A stretch of 64,000 nucleotides of DNA from NCBI GenBank assembly GCA_021776735.1, contig JAJFFH010000040.1, forward strand, positions 124,001 to 188,000, read 5' to 3'. The notes under the pieces are model-generated. The model did not search any database. It was not told the origin of the DNA and saw nothing but the letters and a program-made list of their open reading frames with translations. This DNA is from Planctomycetota bacterium. GTDB lineage: Bacteria; Planctomycetota; PLA2. Both the position numbers and the translations under genes were made by a program. Shown one piece after another: positions 1 to 10,100 of this stretch (within the stretch, counting starts at the first letter, position 1; each line of letters begins with the position of its first letter).

Positions 1-239
1 ACATCGCCGGGGCCGCAACCGAGGTCGAGCACGGCGCGGTCTCCGTCGGGCATCAACTCCACCAATGCGTCGAACAGCGCGTCCGGATAGGGCGGGCGTG
101 TGGAGTACGTCTCGGCAATCGACACGTCCTCGAACTGGGCCGCGTATTCGCGTCCGAGATGCGCCGGCTTCGGCTCCACAACGTCCTCCCTGGTCACGTC
201 CGACCGAATCAGATTGTAGGCGATACGGGGCAGGAACAT
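1..239 (-). CDS. SAM-dependent methyltransferase, N-terminal part (runs off the left edge)
   Basis: Read on the minus strand, about 79 codons are visible before the window edge. They end in the class I methyltransferase SAM-binding motif I (VLDLGCGPGD). An upstream stretch resembling AxxYxxxRPPYPDALFDALV is typical of type-11 methyltransferases. The substrate cannot be told from this fragment. The start is taken at the ATG at 239 because AAGGA lies eight bases upstream; a GTG at 197 is the alternative. That Shine-Dalgarno-like stretch and the ATG itself are part of a variant copy of the dispersed motif described below. The gene is divergent from the peptidase gene at 393. Confidence 0.6.
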   Translation of the reverse strand, partial: MFLPRIAYNLIRSDVTREDVVEPKPAHLGREYAAQFEDVSIAETYSTRPPYPDALFDALVELMPDGDRAVLDLGCGPGD

Positions 240-255
240 CGCCGTCCTTGGCTGC
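237..255 (+). repeat. dispersed motif, variant copy
   Basis: Variant of the dispersed motif (CATCGCCGTCC then TTGGCT). Its reverse complement supplies the AAGGA and ATG of the minus-strand methyltransferase start. Confidence 0.55.
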
Positions 256-392
256 GGCCCGCTGGTTGACCCAACCGGAATCGCGGTACAAGCTGGCGGT
301 TGCTACGATCGCGGGACGCAAAGCGTACGACGATCGGCCCGGTTCTCGGGGGCAGCACGTGCGCCGCAGCCCTCTTTCCCCCCCGCGGAGAC

Positions 393-1319
393 ATGGAACC
401 CGTGAGCGCCGACAACATCGACATCTCCGACACGTTCGAGTGGCACGACGGGTTGCCGACTCCCCGCTGGGACGTGATCTGGGCGCGGATCGAATCCGTG
501 GAACCGGAAGCCCGGCTCGGGATCCTGATGACGGCCACGCGACAGTGGCTGGAGGAACTTGGTCGGGCATTTGACGGCGAGTACGCGATCGATGAATCGG
601 ATCACTTCCTCGTCTTGGCGCCACGAGCGGACGGCACGGGCCCACACCTCCTCGGGTTCGCCGCGAAGTGCCGCGAGTCGTTGCGGCTGGTCCTGGAGGA
701 GCTCGCCGACTTCGACTCGTTCGGCAAGCCCGTGGTCGTCCTGCCAAAGACGCGGGAGGAATACTACCGCTACATCTGCCGCTACTATCCCGAGGGCGAG
801 CACGGCGGTTCCGGCGGCGTCCATATCCGCGAAGGCTACCCGCACGTCGTGCTGCACGGTCCGGAACTGTGGGATCTCGAAAACACGCTCGCGCACGAGT
901 TCACACACGTAGCACTCCACCATCTGGCGATGCCGGCGTGGCTGGAGGAAGGCCTGGCACAGATGATCGAGCACCAGATGACCGGCGGCCTCCTGCTCGA
1001 AGTCGACTTGGAACTCGCGCATCGGCACAAGCGGTACTGGGGCGAGCACGGGCTGGACTCGTTCTGGTCCGGCGAAGGCTTCAGCCAAGCGGACGAGGTC
1101 CAGGAGCTGAGCTACGAACTGGCGGAGATTCTCGTCCGTCTACTCGTCGAGGGCTCACGACCGAGGCGGTTCGGGAGGGCGCGGGAACCACGGCGACGCT
1201 TCCTTGCGTTCTTGCGAAATGCCGCCGAATCCGACCACGGCGAGGCGAGCTGTCGCGAGCACCTCGGTTACGGCATCGCCGACCTCGCGGCGCAATTCCT
1301 CGGCCCCGGGCGCGCATGA
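393..1319 (+). CDS. putative zinc metallopeptidase of the gluzincin (peptidase MA-like) type
   Basis: A 308-residue protein with no signal peptide from this start. The key motif is HEFTHVALHH followed by AWLEEGLAQ. This gives the HExxH zinc site with a glutamate in the downstream helix, as in gluzincins of the peptidase-MA-like family. The N-terminal 140 residues resemble no family that I recognise. The ATG at 393 is preferred because GGAG lies just upstream and the coding pattern begins there; an in-frame TTG-type start at 300 would add 31 residues. Substrate unknown; a cytoplasmic location is inferred from the missing signal sequence. Confidence 0.6.
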   Translation: MEPVSADNIDISDTFEWHDGLPTPRWDVIWARIESVEPEARLGILMTATRQWLEELGRAFDGEYAIDESDHFLVLAPRADGTGPHLLGFAAKCRESLRLVLEELADFDSFGKPVVVLPKTREEYYRYICRYYPEGEHGGSGGVHIREGYPHVVLHGPELWDLENTLAHEFTHVALHHLAMPAWLEEGLAQMIEHQMTGGLLLEVDLELAHRHKRYWGEHGLDSFWSGEGFSQADEVQELSYELAEILVRLLVEGSRPRRFGRAREPRRRFLAFLRNAAESDHGEASCREHLGYGIADLAAQFLGPGRA

Positions 1320-1408
1320 CCGACGAGGGGCCGTCGCGAGAAGGCTGGAGTCGGAGACGTTCACCGGCCACGGACCACAATGCGTGCCCATGCGGCGATA
1401 ATCCCTCC

Positions 1409-1951
1409 GTGTCGGACTCCCTCCCTATCGATCTCGGCGACGTGGTTCTGCGGCGCGTCGGCCCGCAGGACATCGGTCCAATCTGCGACTACAACGCCTT
1501 GCCCGAAATGGCGGAGTACCAACGCTGGACCACGACCCAGCTCCGGGACTCGGTCGAGGCGCAAGCGGAGTCGGATCATCCCGGTCTCGCCCTATGGGCC
1601 GTCGTGCTCAAAGCGGAGAACCGGGTCGTCGGCGATTGCCAGATCACGATCGAGGACTGGGAGACCCGCCAGGCCGTGATCGGCTATTCGATCCATCCCG
1701 ACTATTGGGGACGCTCATACGGGACCCGCGCGGTGAGAACGCTTGTCGATTTTGGTTTCGGCACCATGAACCTGCACAGGATCTTCGCCGGCACGGACCC
1801 TCGCAACGAGCGCTCGGTTCGCCTTCTGGAAAGAATCGGATTCCGGCGCGAAGCCCATTTCGTAGAGGACTTCCTGGTCGATGGCGAATGGGTGGACAGT
1901 TACGTGTACGCGATTCTCCAGAAGGAGTGGTCGGAAGGAGCGGACGCGTGA
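1409..1951 (+). CDS. GNAT-family N-acetyltransferase, RimJ/RimL type
   Basis: A 180-residue protein starting at a GTG. It has the GNAT fold of the ribosomal-protein-acetyltransferase-like subfamily: an N-terminal VVLRRV strand, an acetyl-CoA-binding region with GYSIHPDYWGRSYGTRAV (a Q/RxxGxG/A-type loop), and the characteristic NLHRIFAGTDPRNERSVRLLERIGFRREAHF segment found in acetyltransferases of alanine, serine or antibiotic substrates. The acceptor is not predictable. It lies about 90 bp after the peptidase gene on the same strand and may be cotranscribed. Confidence 0.8.
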   Translation: MSDSLPIDLGDVVLRRVGPQDIGPICDYNALPEMAEYQRWTTTQLRDSVEAQAESDHPGLALWAVVLKAENRVVGDCQITIEDWETRQAVIGYSIHPDYWGRSYGTRAVRTLVDFGFGTMNLHRIFAGTDPRNERSVRLLERIGFRREAHFVEDFLVDGEWVDSYVYAILQKEWSEGADA

Positions 1952-2066
1952 CGACAACCACCACGACAAAGCAAAAAGGCGGCGAGAGCAGTGGTACGCC
2001 TTCCGCGCGCTGGAACTAACGAAAACCGCACGCGAGTGGCTCGACGCGCATGGCATCCGGTACCAG

Positions 2067-2085
2067 TAGCGGACGGACGGCGATG
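2067..2085 (-). repeat. dispersed motif copy (intergenic)
   Basis: Exact 11-bp core at 2073-2083, in the gap upstream of the first kinase gene. Confidence 0.85.
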
Positions 2086-2215
2086 CGCGTCCATGGCATT
2101 TTGGTGGTGAGGGCCCGGGCGGACCGGAATGGTCGTGCACTCTACGCCCCCCTCCGGTCCCCCATAGCGCTTGCCCTACGACAGCGCCCGTTATCCGATC
2201 GACCCATTTGCGACA

Positions 2216-3898
2216 ATGCTCGGCGTGACGGAAATCTTTGGCGCGTACGAGCTGCTTGAAAAACTCGGGGAGGGGGCTGTCGGAGTCGTCTATCGGGCTC
2301 GTGGGGCCGATGGGCGCGAAGTGGCGCTCAAGCTCTTGCATGAGGATGTGGCCGGCGATGTCGAGATCGAATACCGGTTTCGGCGGGAGGTTCGGCTGGC
2401 CATGGGGCTCCAGCATCCCAACGTCGTGCGGGCGCTTGATGCCGGTTTGGGCGATGGGCAGCTCTATCTCGCCTGCGAACTCGTTTCCGGGGGCAGTGTC
2501 GCGGACCGGCTCGCGCGCGATGGGCGGCTGACCGAAGCGTTCGTGATCGGCCTGATGCGCGACGTGTTCGCCGGGCTCGAGGCGATCCATCGCGCGGGCC
2601 TGATTCACCGCGATGTCAAGCCGAGCAACCTCATGCTCGCGGACGACGGGCGCGCGCTGCTGTCGGACCTCGGCCTCGCCCGCTCGACCGCCGCGGACCG
2701 CACGCAGTACACCCAGGAGGGCACGATCATCGGCTCGCCGTCGTATCTCGCGCCCGAGCAGGTGCTGGGCAGCACGGACCTCGACATCCGCGGCGATCTC
2801 TACGCGGCGGGCATCGTGCTCTACGAGTGCCTTGCGGGCGCGCCGCCGTATCGCGACGACAACGCGGTCAAGACGATGTGGATGCATGTCGATGCGCCCG
2901 TTCCGTCGCTGCAAGACGCCTGCCCCGAAGCCGATCCGGACCTGCACGCGCTTTGCACCGCGCTGCTGCAAAAAGACCCCGACGATCGCCCCGCCACGCC
3001 CGTCGAAGCCGCCGCAATGCTCCCCGCCGCCGCGTTCCCCAAGACCATCGACGAAAGCAAAGGCGCGAGCGCGTTCCCGAAAACTATCATCGACGGCGGC
3101 GGCGCGTTCAAGCACGAGATCGGCGACACCACCTACGCCCGCGAAGTCGAAGCCGCCGAAGACATCGCCTACCGTGGTGCCTCCGGCACGCCGACGCATA
3201 TCGCTGTCCGTACGCTTTCTTCCGCTGAGTTATCTCTGGAACAGCCCCTGGAGTCAGCCAAGGACGGCGATGTCTCTGCGCCAAGCCGCGTCAAGCTCGT
3301 CGCCGGAAACGACACGTTGTTCTTGTACGGCGGTTCTCGGCTGCAGATGGGCCGGGACGGACTCGAGCGTGGCGATCAGGATGTGTGTCTACGGTTGCGG
3401 CCCGCGGCGGGGCATGAGGAGCGCATCCGCCGCATTTCGCGCGCGCACCTGCGGCTGTTCGTACAGGACGGGCGCGGGCGGGTCGTCGATCTCGAGACCA
3501 CGACCGGGACGACGCTGAACGGCAAGCCGTTGGCGGGCGGAGCGGCGCAGTTGTTGGAGGGGTGCTCCGACCTTGGGGTCGCCGGGGTGTTGAAGCTGCG
3601 CGTGCGTGTTGTCGCGGCGCCTACGACCGCAACGCCGGTGCTCGACGGGGTCGCGGTTTCGCTTGATCCCGCGCTGTATGTCACGCGGACCGACAACGGC
3701 GCCGAGCATCGCTACGCGCTTGTGCCCGGCCGGCTCGTCTTGCACGGACTCGACGCGCACGACGCCGGGGCCGTCGAAATCCTGCACGTCGCGGGTGGGC
3801 TCTACGTGCGGCGCGCCGATACGGCCGTGCCGCTTTTTCCCGGGCTTGATCTGGGCGGCGTTCGGGTCGATGAGATCAGGCCGGAGAACCAGAAATGA
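2216..3898 (+). CDS. Ser/Thr protein kinase with C-terminal FHA domain
   Basis: A 560-residue protein. The Hanks-type kinase domain covers about residues 10-270: glycine loop GEGAVG, lysine in VALKLL (about 39), catalytic loop HRDVKPSN, a DLG in place of DFG, and SPSYLAPEQ in the activation region. A linker follows with the imperfect repeat AFPKTID / AFPKTIID, then an FHA-like module near residues 360-460 (RISRAHLRL, TTGTTLNGKPL). It probably phosphorylates threonines recognised by FHA partners such as the next gene's product. ATG 2216 is chosen because the kinase fold starts directly after it; a TTG at 2171 would add 15 residues. The stop overlaps the next start (ATGA). No transmembrane segment, so cytoplasmic. 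Confidence 0.88.
   Translation: MLGVTEIFGAYELLEKLGEGAVGVVYRARGADGREVALKLLHEDVAGDVEIEYRFRREVRLAMGLQHPNVVRALDAGLGDGQLYLACELVSGGSVADRLARDGRLTEAFVIGLMRDVFAGLEAIHRAGLIHRDVKPSNLMLADDGRALLSDLGLARSTAADRTQYTQEGTIIGSPSYLAPEQVLGSTDLDIRGDLYAAGIVLYECLAGAPPYRDDNAVKTMWMHVDAPVPSLQDACPEADPDLHALCTALLQKDPDDRPATPVEAAAMLPAAAFPKTIDESKGASAFPKTIIDGGGAFKHEIGDTTYAREVEAAEDIAYRGASGTPTHIAVRTLSSAELSLEQPLESAKDGDVSAPSRVKLVAGNDTLFLYGGSRLQMGRDGLERGDQDVCLRLRPAAGHEERIRRISRAHLRLFVQDGRGRVVDLETTTGTTLNGKPLAGGAAQLLEGCSDLGVAGVLKLRVRVVAAPTTATPVLDGVAVSLDPALYVTRTDNGAEHRYALVPGRLVLHGLDAHDAGAVEILHVAGGLYVRRADTAVPLFPGLDLGGVRVDEIRPENQK
3199..3273. repeat. inverted pair of dispersed-motif variants inside the kinase gene
   Basis: The arms are a variant with one mismatch in the core at 3199-3217 (TCGCTGTCCGT) and a reverse-orientation variant at 3255-3273 (AAGGACGGCGATGT). 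They encode the kinase-to-FHA linker (IAVRTL and KDGDV). Confidence 0.5.
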
Positions 3899-5547
3899 CA
3901 CGGATCGTCGTCACGCACCTCGGGACATCGACCTTTGCGGGCCAGGTCCAGGAGTTCGACACCGAGCGGCTGCGCCTCGGGCGGCGGCCCGACAACGAGA
4001 TCGTGTTTGATGCGCACCGCGACCGCGCGGTATCCGGTCACCACGCCGAGCTGTTCGTCGATCGCGGCGCCGTCCACGTGTCTGACCTTGGCTCGCAAAA
4101 CGGCACCTGGGTCAACGACACGCGCATCACCGCGCCCGTCGCCCTCGCGGCGGACGATGTCGTTCGTTTCGGCGAGGAGGGCCCGGAGTTCAAGGCCGCG
4201 TGCGGGACGGACGCCGCGCCGCTTCAGCCGCGCAAGTCCGGCGTCGGCGAGCAGACCCTGAAGCACGCGATCGACTCTGCGAGCGTGCGCGAGGGCCGCC
4301 GGTCGTCGCGCAAGTTCATGGTCGTCGGCGCGCTGGTTGTCGTGGCCTGCGTCGCCGGCCTCCTGCTGCTGCAAAGCGAGCGGCAAAAGCGCAAGGACGA
4401 GCAGGCGCGTCTCGAGCGCGAGCAAAAACGGATCGACGCCAAGGTTACGGCCAACCGCGAGGCGATCGCCAAGCTGGAAAGAGACCTCGACGCCCGCATC
4501 GACGTGGTCACCGCCGCGCACGAAGCGAACCTCAAGAAGGTCGAAGGGACACTCGGTCTCCACAAGGCCGCACTGTCGCGGCTCGTATCGCGGATGCAGA
4601 CGCGCGTGCGCGAGATCGGCGCGCTGCGGCGCGAGGCCGCGCAACTTCGCGCGACCGACACGGCGGGCGCGCGCCGGCTTGAGACGCTCGCGACACAACA
4701 GGAAGACAAGATCCGCCGGCTGCGCGGAGAGATGAACGCCGCCGACGCGCGCCTGCGCGTGGAACGCCGCGCCGAGATCGCGGCGCAGGCCGACCGGTGG
4801 AAGACGCTCGCCAAAACGTACGAGCGCGGCATCTTCGTGATCGTCTACTACAAGGGCAACTCGTTCGGCATCGGCACGGCCTTCTGCGTGCGCGCGGACG
4901 GCCTGCTGGCCACCAACGGCCACGTCGAGAAACCGCTCAACGGCGCCGACAAGATGCTGGCCGTCCAGAGCAGCACGGGCCACGCGTTCAAGATTCAAAA
5001 GCACCGCTCGCATCCCAAGTACAAGCCGGGCTTCAACTCGCCCGACGTCGCGCTGATCAAGATCGACGCGAAGGGCACGCGCTTTCCGGTGTTCCCGCTG
5101 GCCACCGACGCCGAGCTGCGCCGCGTCACACTCGGCACGCACGTTGGCACGATCGGCTTCCCCGGCGAGTACATGAAGCAGTACACCCACCAGCTCATCA
5201 AGGGCATCGACCTCTACCCGCAGGCCCTCGCCACGTTCAAGGACGGCTGGATCGGCCGCGTGATGAGCTACCTCCAGACGAACACGACGTTCGCCCACGC
5301 CAAGTACTACCAGCACTCGTGCAGTACGTCCGGCGGGACCTCGGGCTCGCCGCTGTTTGACCGCAACGGCAAGGTCATCGGCGTGCACCACGCCGGTCGC
5401 GAACTGCGCGTGGTCACGGGTTTCGCCAAGAACAAGCAGAGCGGCAACGTGGAGGCGATCCAGGAGCGGCTGCCGAGTTCGTCGGAGTTGATGTTCGCCA
5501 TTCGCGCCGACGAACTGCGCTGGCTGATCCGGGACACGAAGTGGTAA
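3895..5547 (+). CDS. FHA domain - transmembrane - coiled coil - trypsin-like serine protease
   Basis: A 550-residue protein with an unusual order of modules. An N-terminal FHA domain (about 1-105; LGRRPDNEIV, SGHHAEL, GSQNGTWVND) is followed by one transmembrane helix (about 142-162), a long charged coiled coil (about 163-305) and a C-terminal chymotrypsin-fold protease. The catalytic triad is readable: His in LLATNGHVEK, Asp in SPDVALIKID, Ser in GGTSGSPLFD. It is inferred to sit in the inner membrane with FHA in the cytoplasm and protease outside. Its start overlaps the kinase stop by four bases, so the kinase is the likely phospho-partner. This is a plausible route for passing a phosphorylation signal to an extracytoplasmic protease. 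Confidence 0.85.
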   Translation: MTRIVVTHLGTSTFAGQVQEFDTERLRLGRRPDNEIVFDAHRDRAVSGHHAELFVDRGAVHVSDLGSQNGTWVNDTRITAPVALAADDVVRFGEEGPEFKAACGTDAAPLQPRKSGVGEQTLKHAIDSASVREGRRSSRKFMVVGALVVVACVAGLLLLQSERQKRKDEQARLEREQKRIDAKVTANREAIAKLERDLDARIDVVTAAHEANLKKVEGTLGLHKAALSRLVSRMQTRVREIGALRREAAQLRATDTAGARRLETLATQQEDKIRRLRGEMNAADARLRVERRAEIAAQADRWKTLAKTYERGIFVIVYYKGNSFGIGTAFCVRADGLLATNGHVEKPLNGADKMLAVQSSTGHAFKIQKHRSHPKYKPGFNSPDVALIKIDAKGTRFPVFPLATDAELRRVTLGTHVGTIGFPGEYMKQYTHQLIKGIDLYPQALATFKDGWIGRVMSYLQTNTTFAHAKYYQHSCSTSGGTSGSPLFDRNGKVIGVHHAGRELRVVTGFAKNKQSGNVEAIQERLPSSSELMFAIRADELRWLIRDTKW

Positions 5548-7112
5548 CCGTGCACCGCAGCGCCGCGCTCCTTTCCATGTTGCTCGCCGCCGCGTGCAGC
5601 AACGGCGACACGCCGGACGCCCCCGAAGCAACGCGCCGCGAACTCAAGCGCGTCGCCGTCCCGGACTCCGTCGCGGCGCTCTGCCCGAAAGACACCCTGG
5701 TCCTCGTGCGCTTCGCCTCGCGCACCGAACTCGAAGAAGCGCTGCGCCGTGTTCGCGACGCGACCAGACTCCCGCTCGAGTCGCCGTACCCCGCCCTCCT
5801 CTCGCAGTTCGGGATCGCCGTGATCGATGCCCCCGCGGATCAGCCTCTCTTTGTCGCCGTGTCCGCGCAGGGGCCGACCCTGATCGCCAGGGTCCCCGTG
5901 CCCAACGGCTACAAGGGCAAGACCGCGGAGCGCGCCGGATGGCGGGCACTTTCGGTTGATGGGAGCTACACCCCGGGCGAAAGCACACGGACGGCGATGC
6001 CTTCGGGTGCGATTTCGGCGGTGGTCGATCTGCTCGCGGTTCGGCGGGTGTTCGCGTCCCGGATCGCCGGCGGATTCGCCCAATTCGAGAAAACGGTCGC
6101 CGAGAAGGCGCGGCAGAAACTCGGCGGCGAGTCGTTCGTCGCGCTCTTTCGGCGCCTGGCCCGCTTTGCGCGGAGCCACGTCGAAAACGCCCGCGCGGTG
6201 CGTCTTGCGGCGAGCCTGGAAGACCACTTGCTTCACGTGGATTTCGAATTCGAATCCGAGCGTGCGCTGTCCACGGCACCCCTCGCCGGTCTCGCCCGCG
6301 GGATTCCGGCGGACTTTCCGCTCGTGCTGGCCGTGCCGCTGGACGTCGGCGCGTTCATGGGACTGTATGCCGACGCCTTGTCCGAAACGGGCCGCGGCGT
6401 GGCGACACTGTCGGACAAGGATCGGGAAACGATCGGCTCGGGACTGCGCGCGCTCGGCGCGGCGGCCGACGACACGATGCTGTTCGCCGCCGATCCGATT
6501 GGGAATCGAGGGTTCCTGATCGCCTTACGCGGTGCAAGGGTGCGCGAACACCTTCTGGCCCTGGTCCGCAGCGACGCCTTTTACTCGATGGGCGTCACCA
6601 TCACGGAGGTCGACGTTGAGGAGGTCGGCGGCGCCGTCATCAACCGGTTCGAGCTGCGGCTCGATCCCGAACGGTTCGCCCGCGCGGCACTCCTCAAGAA
6701 CCTGCCGCGCGAGGTGCGCGAGATGGCAACGAAGGGCGTGGCGTTCGGGGTCGTCGGCCGCGGCGACGACTGTCTCATCGTGATCTCGGCGACGCCCGAC
6801 CTGGCCCAAGCCATCGCGGGACAGACCGCCGTCCATCCGTGCGTGGCCGCGGCACAGCGCCACACGCCTGGAGACATCGCCGTCCTTGGCTACCTCGACC
6901 TTCGTCCCCTGGGCAACTCGCTTACGGGACTTCTGGCGCTTCTCGACGGCGACGAGGTCGTGGGGGAAACGAAACCGGGCGCGCCCGCGCCGATCCGGCT
7001 GCAAGGTTCGACTCGCGGATCGACGCTGCACCTGAACCTGCGCATCGACCTGGAGGAGATGCGCGTGCTGGCGAGCGGCCTGCCGAAGACTCGGCCGGGC
7101 GGGGATCGATGA
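5541..7112 (+). CDS. lipoprotein of unknown function, operon member
   Basis: A 523-residue protein starting at a GTG that overlaps the end of the protease gene. The N-terminus has a type II signal sequence (ALLSMLLAAAC, lipobox LAAAC). The remainder is alpha/beta with a repeated two-lobe look: DTLVLVRF, FGIAVIDAPADQPLFVAVS and later VGVVGRGDDCLIVISATPD. This recalls DUF3352-type proteins, but I do not recognise a firm family. It contains an exact copy of the dispersed motif at 5987-5997 encoding STRTAMP, and a variant at 6875-6893 encoding IAVLGYL. The coupled position between protease and kinase genes suggests a role in the same signalling unit, perhaps as an extracytoplasmic sensor or ligand. 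Confidence 0.65.
   Translation: MVTVHRSAALLSMLLAAACSNGDTPDAPEATRRELKRVAVPDSVAALCPKDTLVLVRFASRTELEEALRRVRDATRLPLESPYPALLSQFGIAVIDAPADQPLFVAVSAQGPTLIARVPVPNGYKGKTAERAGWRALSVDGSYTPGESTRTAMPSGAISAVVDLLAVRRVFASRIAGGFAQFEKTVAEKARQKLGGESFVALFRRLARFARSHVENARAVRLAASLEDHLLHVDFEFESERALSTAPLAGLARGIPADFPLVLAVPLDVGAFMGLYADALSETGRGVATLSDKDRETIGSGLRALGAAADDTMLFAADPIGNRGFLIALRGARVREHLLALVRSDAFYSMGVTITEVDVEEVGGAVINRFELRLDPERFARAALLKNLPREVREMATKGVAFGVVGRGDDCLIVISATPDLAQAIAGQTAVHPCVAAAQRHTPGDIAVLGYLDLRPLGNSLTGLLALLDGDEVVGETKPGAPAPIRLQGSTRGSTLHLNLRIDLEEMRVLASGLPKTRPGGDR
5981..5999 (-). repeat. dispersed motif copy (in gene)
   Basis: Exact core at 5987-5997; the flank gives GTGCTT on the motif strand. Encodes STRTAMP in the lipoprotein. 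Confidence 0.85.
6875..6893 (+). repeat. dispersed motif, variant copy
   Basis: CATCGCCGTCCTTGGCT, the same variant form as at 237 and 55489; encodes IAVLGY. Confidence 0.5.
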
Positions 7113-10100
7113 AAGACGACAAGCTCAAGGCGTTCTGGGCGACGACGCTGTCCGGCGCACACACGCTCGACGGGCCGGTGCCGGCGGGCACACTCAAGCC
7201 GGGGACGTTCTCCGGAGGCGAAACGCTCGCACCCGATCCCACGGCGGACGACACCGCGGACGCGGAGCTTGGCGTGGGCGGCGCCGAGGTCGAACTGCTC
7301 GACGAGATCGGGCGCGGCGGGATGGGCATCGTCTATCAGGCGCGGCAAAAGAGTCTCGATCGGCTGATCGCCGTCAAGCGCATCCTGCCTGGCAAGGACA
7401 ACGAGTCGGTGCGCGGGCGGTTTGTGTCCGAGGCGCTCGTGACCGGCGAGCTGGACCATCCCAACATCGTGCCCGTGCACGACCTCGCGCGGTCCGGCGA
7501 CGGCCAGGTGCACCTCGCGATGAAGCTCGTCAGCGGGACGTCGTGGGACGACCTGTTGCGGCGCGGACGCGACCTCGAGCGCGACCTCGACATCCTGCTC
7601 GCAGTCGGCAACGCCGTCGCGTTCGCGCACAGCAAGGGCATCGTGCACCGCGACCTGAAGCCGGAGAACGTCATGGTCGGCGAGTTCGGCGAGGTGCTCG
7701 TCATGGACTGGGGCATCGCGGTCGATGTGCGCGAAAGCCCGCCGGGGCGCACGCGCGCGCAGCATCGCTCGACCGTGCGCGCGCCCGCGGGTACGCCGAG
7801 CTACATGGCGCCGGAGCTGGCCGAGGCGCGTGGCACCGACATCGGTCCCGCGACCGACGTGTATCTACTGGGCGCCATCCTGCACGAACTGCTCACGGGC
7901 CATCCGCCCCACCGCGGCGCGACGCTCATGGAAGTGCTGATGGCGGCCAGCCGCAGCGAGCCGCCGCGGTTCGAGCCAGCGGTCCCCGCCGAACTCCAGG
8001 CCATCTGCCACCGCGCCCTGGCGCACAATCCGGTGGATCGCTACGCCGGTGTCGGCGACTTCCAGGACGCGCTGCGCGCGTTTCGACAACACCGCGAGAG
8101 CATGGCGATTTCGGATGGCGCGCGCGCCACGCTCGATCGGTGCGCGGCCGCGACCAGCGCGAAGGCGCGTGACGATACCGCGCGCAACCTTGTCTATGCC
8201 GACTTCACCGAGGCGGTCGCAGGCTTCCGGCAAGCGCTGGTTCTTTGGGACGGCAACCGCGCCGCGCGCGACGGCGAGCGCGAAGCCCGGATCGCCTTCG
8301 CCAGGACGGCCCTGCAAGCGGGCGACCTCGGACTCGCCGAAGCGCAGGCCGCGCCGCTCGAAAACGACGGCGGGCTCCGGAACGAGATCGCGACGGCACA
8401 GGCCGCGCGCGACCGCGCCTCGCGCAACGCGCGCCTCATGCGCCGCGGTTTGGCGGCCGCCGCCCTGCTCATCGTGGCCGGTCTGACCGTCGGCTTTCTG
8501 CTGGTCACGAACGAAAAACGCAAGACCGAAGACGCGCTGGGCCGCGAGACCATCGCCAAAAACGATGAGCGCAAGCTGCGTCTGCGCGCGGAACTCCGGC
8601 AGGCCGAAGCGCGCCGCGAAGCCGAGCGTGCCGGGCTCGAGGCGTGGCGGGGCAAGCTCACCGCCGCACGTGCGCTCAGCGACCGCGGCGCGCAGTTCCT
8701 TGAAGCGGACACTCCGCTCAAGGCCGGCGCGTGCTATCTGCGCGCACTCGAACTGGCCCCGGACGCGGCCCCGGAGCGCTACCCGTCGACCTGGCTCGAA
8801 CCGAGCTGGGCCAAGGACGCGTGGACCGCCTGGCGTTTCGTGGAACGTGAGTTCCTACCGGCGCTGCAGCCGCTCCAAGCACGCGGCGGACACAGCCACT
8901 ACGCGCGCCGCGGGAACCTGATCGCGCTGGCCACCGCGCAGTACGTCTACACCTTCGACGCCGCGACGGGACGCGGCCTGAAGGAACTCATTGTGAAGAC
9001 GGCCGGACTGCCCATCCGCACGCTCGCGATCACGCCCGATCAAGACGTGATCCTCGTCGCGACTGGTCAGGCGATCGCGGTCCTCGACGCCCGCACCGGC
9101 GAGGAACGGCGCCGGTTTGTGGCTCACACCGGCCTCGTGGCGCAGATAGTCGTCTCCTCGACCGGCAAGACCGCCATTAGTCGCGATGATGGCCACCTGC
9201 GCGCCTGGACGATCGCGACCGGCAAACAGGTTGGCCAGGTCGCGGTCGCCGTCAAGTCGATTGCGCCGGTCCGCGACACGACGACGGTGCGGGCGGCGGG
9301 CCGCTTCACGCAGTCCTGGGACTGGAAAACATCCACGACGTCGAAATGGTCACTCGATTACGGAAAAGAGAATGCCCCTCATGTGATCGTCGCCTCGCCC
9401 GACGGAGTGGGTCATGCGCTCGGCTCCCGGGACGGCAAGGTCCGGGTCTACTTCGAGACGAACGGCCAAGGTCAGGTCACGACGCTGGAACTCGAACGGT
9501 ACGTGCTCGATTTCGCCTATTCGCCGGACGGCAGCCGCCTCCTCGCTTTCTTGGGCGGCGGACGCGTGGTCGAGATCGATGTTGCAACGCGCAAGATCCT
9601 GCGCACCGCGGAGCACGCCGTGAGAGGTTTTTCCGGTCGCGCGGGCTACTCGCCACAGGGTGTTCCCGAAATCGTGGATCTAAACAGCGGCTATCGCTAC
9701 ACGATCGCGGACGACAACCGCCCGGTCCATCTCGGCACATCAAAAACGGTCCGTGTCACCGCCATCGCCATGGCGGACGACGGCGGTTTCGTCGTCACGG
9801 GCTACGACACCGGCCACCTCACGATCTGGGACATGCCGAGCGGCAAGATTCGTCGCCAAATGTCGGTCGAGATCGGCCACAAGCAGGCCATTCAAAGCAT
9901 CACGATCGCGGATGGCCGGCTCTACACCGACGACGGCGTGACGCTACTCGTGTGGGATCTCCACAAAGACGGTCCGCCCCTCGCGCGCCGCAAGACGGTA
10001 CAACAGGGTCGCATCCTGCCGCGCGCGGGCGTGCTGATCCGCTACTTCAAGAAACTCCTCGGCCGCACGGTCGCGCTACATGACCTTGCCAGCGGCAAGA

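Noticed and set aside
1881-2069. Short frame ending EWLDAHGIRYQ after the acetyltransferase gene
   Set aside because: The protein-like end recalls ArsC/Spx-type helices. There is no start codon outside the acetyltransferase gene and no ribosome-binding site, so a gene is not supported.
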